NCBI GenBank assembly: GCA_027627225.1
Contig: CM051025.1
Span: 56,105,181-56,169,180, forward strand
From: Congeria kusceri
Taxonomy: Eukaryota; Mollusca; Bivalvia; Myida; Dreissenidae
Length of the DNA stretch: 64,000 bases
Reading direction: 5' to 3'
Below, one piece after another: positions 57,900 through 64,000 of this stretch. Positions within the stretch are counted from its first letter, which is position 1. Every line of letters begins with the position of its first letter. The translations under genes and the position numbers were made by a program. The notes beneath the pieces were generated by a model. That model was not told the origin of the DNA. It ran no database searches and saw only the letters and a program-made list of their open reading frames with translations.

Positions 57900-59500
57900 A
57901 TACAAGAAAAATTCGCCCTCCCTCCTATCGCAGCAAGCCGAGGTCTCGGGGACGGGGCTGCGGGAGGATACTGGGGGCTGTCAGTCCCGCTGAAGAGATG
58001 TACTACTTCACATGAAAACGACAAAGTGTTACAGGTAGACAATCGCCACCACCTACCCAAACGTCGGGACTGGTCCCGCGCTGCCATTTGCACAAGGCGC
58101 TGGGCCTCTCGGAGCTAGTCCGGCTGAAGAGATGATCTACTAAGCATACAAACGTGTACCAGTGTTACTGGTAGCGAACCGCCAGGGCGCCAGTCCCGCT
58201 GAAAACATATTCCGTTATTAACTTCTAACCCTAACCCTGACGGTAACCCTAACCTTGAACGCTAACCCTAAATCTAACCCTATCCCTTACCCTTGCGCTA
58301 ACGTCGACGCGTTATGGTTAGGATAAGCATTAGAGTTAAGTTTAGGGTTAGTAACCCTAACGGCTAACCTTGACGCCAACACCGACCCCGCGCTCCGAGC
58401 CCGACCGACAGCACAGACGGGCGGCGTCAGAACCCGCAACGGCTTACGTTAAAGTTACGGTTACGGTTTGCGTTTGGGTTGGGGTTAGCGAAGGATTTGG
58501 GCTAGGGTTGGCGAAGATTGCCGTCTAGCAGGGTACACCCGCTACAGGACTTGTTTTCCTGCTATGTTAGTTCTATGTATTTCGTGATACGCACACAAGG
58601 GACAGTACGCGACGAGACCCCGTGGAGCTCAGGTGATAGCGGGCAGGCAGGCGGCCGCGGTCTTCGAGGGACCCGGCTGATTGAACGTCGGGGTGTCAGT
58701 CCCGCTGAAAAACGAATTATTCCTATATATAAGGGACAATATGCGCGCGAGGTGGTCTCGCGTGGACAGGCCCGAAAGCTTGCAGGCAGCCGGGCGACGT
58801 CTCGGGGAGCTCGGTGGACAGCGCCGGCCAGGCCTTTCTGGGAGCTCGGCGACAGGCCCGCTAAGAACGGCTAATTGTTACTGGCAGAAAATCGCCACCA
58901 CTACACGTAAAAACATGTTACTGGTCGGCAATCGCCACCACCGACCCGAGCGTAGGGACTGGTCCCGTACTGCCCGCATTCGTGAGCGAGGTGGTCTCGC
59001 GGGGACAGGCCCAAAGGCTTGAAGGCCGCCGTGGTCTAAGGGGAGCGCAGATAGAACGGCGTGGGTGTCAGTCGCGCTGAAGAGAGAATCGTTCCTATAT
59101 ATAAGGCACGTTATGCGAGCGAGGTGGTTTCGCGGGGACAGGCCCGAAGGCTTGCAGGCAGGCAGAAGGCCGTCGTCTCGGGGAGCTCTGTGGACAGCGC
59201 GGGTCAGGTCACTCGGGGAGCTCGGCGACAGGCCCGCTAAAATCGGCTACGCGTTACTGGTAGGTAATCGCTACCACTACACGTAAAAACGACAGTGTTA
59301 GTGGTCCGCAGTGGTCTAAGGGTGTCTACTCGTACGTACCGGGTACCCGGGGTGTCGGTCCCGCTGAAGAGGTAAATTGTTATATGCGAAAACGGCCAAG
59401 TGTTCCTGGTAGTGTATCGCCAATGGGGGGTGTCAGTCCCGCGGACATGATCTACTAAGCATAAAAAACGACAAAGTTTTACTGGCAGTAAATCGCCACC
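57900..59500 (+). repeat. CpG-rich tandem array (C units), second block
   Basis: Same unit words as 52380-54770 and same plus orientation (GGCTGTCAGTCCCGCTGAAG, AAACGTCGGGACTGGTCCC). It includes a locally distinct subarray at 58590-59250 with GCGAGGTGGTCTCGCG, GGACAGGCCCGAAGGCTTG and CCTATATATAAGG-CA. Confidence 0.8.
58225..58520. repeat. Degenerate telomere-like tract (CCCTAA / TTAGGG variants)
   Basis: 58225-58300 contains CTAACCCTAACCC and derivatives (GTAACCCTAACC, CTAACCCTAAATCTAACCC). It then switches to GGTTAGG-type words (58315-58350) and to GGGTTGGGGTTAGCG near 58475. No long perfect array is present. With the TTAGGG run at 52678 it brackets the inner element. Confidence 0.65.
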
Positions 59501-62500
59501 ACCAAGCCGAACGTCGTTCTTTGAATAAGTAATTCTGAATCTGCAATATACATTTTTGGGCTATTGGATATTGGAAAATCGAATTTACAATTCCGAATCT
59601 CCAATCTACATTTGTTTTGGGTATTGGAAATTCGAATTTCCGATTCCGAATCTCAAATCTACATTTGTTTGGATATTGGAGATTGGCCATTGGAATTTCC
59701 GATTCCGAATCTCCAATCTACATTTTTTTGGATATTGGAGATTGGACGTTTGAATTTCCAGTTCTGAATCTCCAATCTACATTTTTGGGGGATAGTGGAT
59801 ACTGGAGATTCGAATATACCATTGGTGTTTACTCGAACAGTGCCTTGCAAAGTGTCTGCCGGAATCACCATGCCTTTTTGCAAGCCATTAGTTTGCTCGC
59901 GTCCAGACCCGTGGAAGACATTCTTGGGCCCGTATCTCCGCCGCGCGGACTACGATCGGGCTGAACGAGGTGCCGTTTGAAAGGTACTGGTAGCAAATCG
60001 CCACCAATGTCCGTAGTTCGCGCGAGGCCTCTCGCAGCCAGCCGAACTCTCGGGGACGGGGCTGCGGATATAGATACACTAACGTCATGAATGTAATCGT
60101 AGTCTGGCAGTGGTCTAAGGGAGACTACTCGTACGCACCGGGTATCCGGGGTGTCGGTCCCGCTGAAGAGGTAAACTGTTATATGCAAAAACGGCTAAGT
60201 GTTAATGGTAGTGTATAGCCACTGGGGGGTATCAGTCCCGCTGAGAGATGATCTACTGTGCATAAAAACGACAACGTGTTACTGGTTACATTTATTTTGG
60301 ATATTGGAGATCGGATATTCGATATGCATAATAACGACAAAGTGTTACTGGTAGTAAATCGCCACCACCATGGCGAACGTCGTTCTTTGAATAAGTAATT
60401 CTGAATCTGCACTATACGTTTGTTTGGATATTGGAAATTGGACATTCGAATTGGCGATTCCGAATCTCCAATCTACATTTATTTTGGATATTGAATATTG
60501 GACATTCGAATTTCCGATTCCGAATCTCCAATCTACATTTTTGGGGGATATTTGATATTGGACATTCGAATTGCCGATTCCGAATCTCCAATCTACATTT
60601 ATTTTGGATATTGGATATTGGACATTCGATTTTCCGATTCCGAATCTACAATCTACATTTTGTTTTGGAGATTGGACATTCGAATTTCCAGTTCTGAATC
60701 TCCAATTTACATGTCTGGGAGATATTGGATATTGGACATTTGAATATACCTTTGGCATTCACTCACTTGGGCCCGTATCTCCGCCGCGCGGGCTACGATC
60801 GGGCTGAATGAGGTGCCGTTTAAAAGGTCAGCGCCAGTTTGGTACCGTGTCAGTGCCGCTGAAGAGATGCACTACAATGCATAAAAACGGCAGTGTTACT
60901 GGTAGAAAATCGCCGGCATTGTCCGTCGTTCGCGCTAGGCCTCTCGCAGCCAGCAGAGCTCTCGGAGATGGGGCTGCGGGAGGACACTGGGGATGTCAGT
61001 CTCGCTGTAGAGATAGATACACTAATGTCATGAATGGGATCGTGGTCTGGCAGTGGTCTAAGGGAGACTACTCGTACTACCGGGTACCCGGGGTTTCGGT
61101 CCCGCTGAAGACGTAAACTGTTTTATGCAAAAACGCTGTCCGTCCCGCTGAAGCGATGATCTACTATGCATAAAAACTACAAAGTGTTACTGGTAGTAAA
61201 TCGCCACGACCAAGTCAAACGTCGTTCTTTGAATGAGTAATTCTAAATCTGCACTATACATATTTTTGGATATTGGAAATTCGAATTTAGAATTCCGAAT
61301 CTCCAATCTACATTTGTTTTGGATATTTGAAATTGGACATTCGACTTGCCGATTCCGAATCTCCAATCTACATTTATTTGGATATTGGATATTGGACATT
61401 CGAATTTCTCATTCTGAATCTTCAATCTACATTTGTTTTGGATATTGGAGATTGGACATTGGAATTTTCAGTTCTGAATCTCGTATCTACATTTTTGGGG
61501 GATATTGGATATTAGAGATTTGAATATACCATTAGCGTTTACTCGAACAGTGCCAAGCCAAGTGTTGGCCAGAATCACCATGCATTTTTGCAAGCCATTA
61601 GTTTGCTTGCGTCCAGACCCGTTGAAGAAATTCTCGGGCTCGTATCTCCGCCGCGCGGGCTACTATCGGGCTGAACGAGGTGTCGCTTGAAAGGTCAGCG
61701 CCAGTCCGATCCCCAATGTTCGCTTGGTAGCCTTAGATCAGTCGGACGTTTGCAGAGACACGGTCGTGGATCAGACATTGACTTTCTTACTCTAAATATA
61801 CCATTTGTAATACACAAGTTTGAATCTCCAATATACATGTTTTTTGGGATAATGGAGACTAGACATTCACATTTACAATTTTGAATTTCCAATATACATT
61901 TTCTTTGGATATTGGAGATTCGAAATATTAATTGGAGATTGGAGATTTGAATATACCACTGTCATTAACTCGAACACTCTGCCGGCAAATGCCGGCCGGT
62001 GTAACCGGGCTTTTTTACAAGCCATTAGTTTGCTCGCGTCCAGGCCCGGGGAAGAACTTCTTGGGCCCGTATCTTCGCCTATCGGTGTACGACCTGGCTG
62101 AACCAGGTGTCGTTAGAAAGGTCAGCGCAAGTCCGATCCCCAATGTTCGCTTTGTAGCCTTAGATCAGTCCGACGGTTGCAGAGACACGGTCGTGGATCA
62201 GACATTGACTTTGTTCCCCTAAATATATGATTTTAAATAAACAATTGTGAATCTCCAATATATATATTTTTGGATATTGGAGATTTGACATTTGAATCTA
62301 CAAGTCTGAATCTCTAATATACATTTTGTTCGGATGTTGGATATTAGAAAAATAACAATTTTGAAGTTCCAATCTTCACCATTTTTGGATATTGGAGATT
62401 TGAGATTTGAATATTGCACTGTCATTAACTCAAACACTCTGCATGCAAATGCCGACCGTTGTAACCGGGCATTTTTTGCAAGCCATTAGTTTGCTCGCGT

Positions 62501-63340
62501 CCAGGCCCGGGAAGTACTTCTCGGGCCCGTATCTTCGCCCCCCCCCACCCCCGGGCTATGATCGGACTAAATGAGGTGTCGTTTGAAAGGGTCAGCGCAA
62601 GTCCGATCCCCAATGTTCGCTTGGTAACCTCAGATAAGTTTGAAGATTGCAGGGACATGGTCGTGGATCATACATTGAATGTGGTAACCTAAATACACGA
62701 TTGCGAATAAACAATTTTCAAACTTCAATAAACATTTTGGGGCAATTGAAGACTGGATATTCTAATATGACACTCTTAATGTCCAATCTGCCTGCCGGTC
62801 GGGGAATTGTGACATTTATCGGCTTGGCGAAATGAACATTATTGAGAAAAAGCAAGCAAAAAACTCACTGAAGCAAGAAAATTAGTTCACACACTGGCCA
62901 GTAGGCATCGACGCCCGCGGGCATGACCAGGCGGGAAATTTGCGATGAACATATTGTCAGTCATTGCAGCTCTCTGTTTTGCCATCGGTACACTAGTTTT
63001 GTCTGTTAGTGGTCAAATCAAATGTAAAAATTAGATTATCCAATATACCTTTCTACATGTACATTGTAGATTGGATGTCCAGTATACATTGTTCAGGTAC
63101 ATTGGAGATTTGAAATTGCATGGCAATATTATTCCTATAACTATGCTGCCTCTGGTTTGCATTATAGGCTTGACTTCCTCTACTAATGAGTATTTTGTAT
63201 GTTAAAATTCGAATATCCAATCTACCTCTGTGCATGGAGATTGGATATTCGAATCTCCAATATACTGTTCTACATGTATATTGGAGATTCGTATATCCAA
63301 TCTCCAATATTTTTCTTACTTTATGACGCTTTTTAAAGTC
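59500..63340 (-). repeat. Right arm of the foldback structure
   Basis: It is the inverted counterpart of the left arm. B blocks in inverted orientation lie at about 59815-59990, 60765-60840 (partial), 61540-61795, 61970-62225 and 62390-62690. C units in plus orientation lie at 59990-60280 and 60840-61200. A-minisatellite arrays lie between them. The non-repetitive segment 62870-63230 matches 47830-48140 reversed, including TTTGTCTGTTAGTGGTCA and GGCTTGACTTCCTCTACTAA. The SINE of the left arm is absent. Confidence 0.8.
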
Positions 63341-63344
63341 AGAT

Positions 63345-63840
63345 TAAGATTTGCGTGCAAGTACATATCCTTTAAATACTACGGATATTCAATTAAAACT
63401 TCACACATGTCTTTGGTGTCTTTAGGTAAGGTCATTGACTGAGGCCCGTAACTCAGAACTGCAATTTAGCAGAATTATGCCCATTTATGTAATTTTAGGT
63501 TATGGTTTGAGTGCAACAAGTTCATATCTCTATATATGCTTCAGATGTTAAATTAAAACTTCACACATGTACGTCTTCATGGTCATTCTATAAGGTCACT
63601 AGTCAAGGCCCTTAACTGTGACAGGCATTTTAGAAAAGGTATGCCCCTTTTTGTACTTAGAGAACTAGAAATATTCAGGTTAAAGTTTGCGTGCAAGTAT
63701 ATACATGTATCTCAGTAACTACTACAGATATTCAACTGCATCTTCACACATGTCTTCAGGGCCATTATGTAAGGTCAATGATCAAGGCCCATAACTCTGA
63801 CAAAGAGGTATGAAATGGGTTGTCGAGTGCGCAGTCCTGA
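63345..63840 (+). repeat. Dispersed repeat with ~160-180-bp tandem monomers
   Basis: TCACACATGT recurs at 63401, 63561 and 63743, each time preceded by ATTCAATTAAAACT-like sequence and followed by TAAGGTCA-TGA-CAAGGCCC-TAACT. It begins directly next to the right end of the foldback structure. The last 160 bases of the window show nothing further. Confidence 0.75.
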
Positions 63841-64000
63841 GACACTTCTTGTTTATTATGCAAAGATTTGTTCATCAGTTGAGTATTTGTTTTTTATGAT
63901 GTTTATTTGTTGTTATTTCCTAGTTAAGAATGAACAAAATAGTGATGTAGGTGAGTGGAGGAGTAGGATAAACCTACTTTGGCTTGTTATTTCTAATCTT

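Larger units (their letters stand above)
47709..63340. mobile_element. Giant foldback-like inverted structure (~15.6 kb)
   Basis: The outer ends match in inverted orientation: GACTATAAAGCAAGCGTCAT at 47709 against the complement of ATGACGCTTTTTAAAGTC ending at about 63340. Arms of about 4 kb (left 47709-~52150, right ~59500-63340) are collinear inverted copies with the same order of unique and repeated segments. The best non-repetitive proof is 47998-48140 against 62876-63020, where I count about 5 mismatches in ~130 bases. The ~7.3-kb spacer holds a different CpG-rich array and an inner inverted element. No transposase is visible. It resembles foldback transposons in architecture (long inverted arms made of short tandem units) but could also be an old inverted duplication. 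Confidence 0.7.

Noticed and set aside
48539..62437. Many 60-138-codon frames with motifs such as NVQSPISK or ESPIYICFGYW
   Set aside because: They are translations of the 60-bp minisatellite and recur in every arm block on both strands. The 60-bp period keeps frames open without coding.

Overview
This is eukaryotic nuclear DNA with no prokaryotic gene organisation: AT-rich, intron-scale spacing, very dense in repeats, and carrying tRNA-derived SINEs, non-LTR retrotransposons, MITE-like hairpins and many dispersed repeats built from 100-180 bp tandem monomers. Several repeat words (the hairpin around AGCCTGTGC...GCACAGGCT, the GCCCCCGGCATCTTGATGC repeat head, the SINE tail ending in GTTTGTTTGTTT) resemble repeats I associate from memory with bivalve molluscs, perhaps a dreissenid mussel. 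That assignment is inference; no single-copy marker gene is visible.

Layout. 1-1000: 32-bp minisatellite. 1659-3143: decayed PIF/Harbinger-type DNA transposon with terminal inverted repeats (TIRs) and a frameshifted transposase remnant. 4018-4213: MITE. 4570-5415: trinucleotide microsatellites. 6281-6450: 27-bp-arm hairpin followed by a cluster of ACGTGCGCACGT words. 8930-13085: four tRNA-like or SINE units. 13971-14530: the best candidate cellular exons on the minus strand. 16340-19990: SINE copies and tandem-structured dispersed repeats. 21815-26231: two copies of one dispersed repeat on either side of a 2-kb, 33-bp minisatellite with a 99-bp higher-order pattern. 28275-29785: TAG microsatellite, then phase-1 cysteine-rich exons, with a plausible phase-1 C-terminal (GPI-type) exon at 43829.

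33985-42864 is a nested transposon. A TIR element of about 1.5 kb with an internal ~104-bp satellite has been entered by a 7.35-kb L1/Tx1-type LINE on the minus strand. The LINE has a 13-bp target-site duplication and near-intact ORF1 and ORF2, each broken by one apparent 1-nt deletion. 44222-46000: a 5'-truncated second LINE on the plus strand, ending in a (TTCTG)n tail.

47709-63340 is the most unusual part: a ~15.6-kb foldback-like structure. Two diverged arms of about 4 kb (47709-~52150 and ~59500-63340) are inverted copies made of alternating 60-bp minisatellite blocks and ~280-bp CpG-rich blocks. They flank a spacer with a separate CpG-rich tandem array, telomere-like TTAGGG/CCCTAA stretches, and a second, inner inverted-repeat element (54871-56964) containing a long TAG microsatellite. 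One arm has acquired a SINE that the other lacks. The window therefore reads as intron or intergenic DNA dominated by mobile and satellite sequence; only a few short exons are likely to belong to cellular genes.
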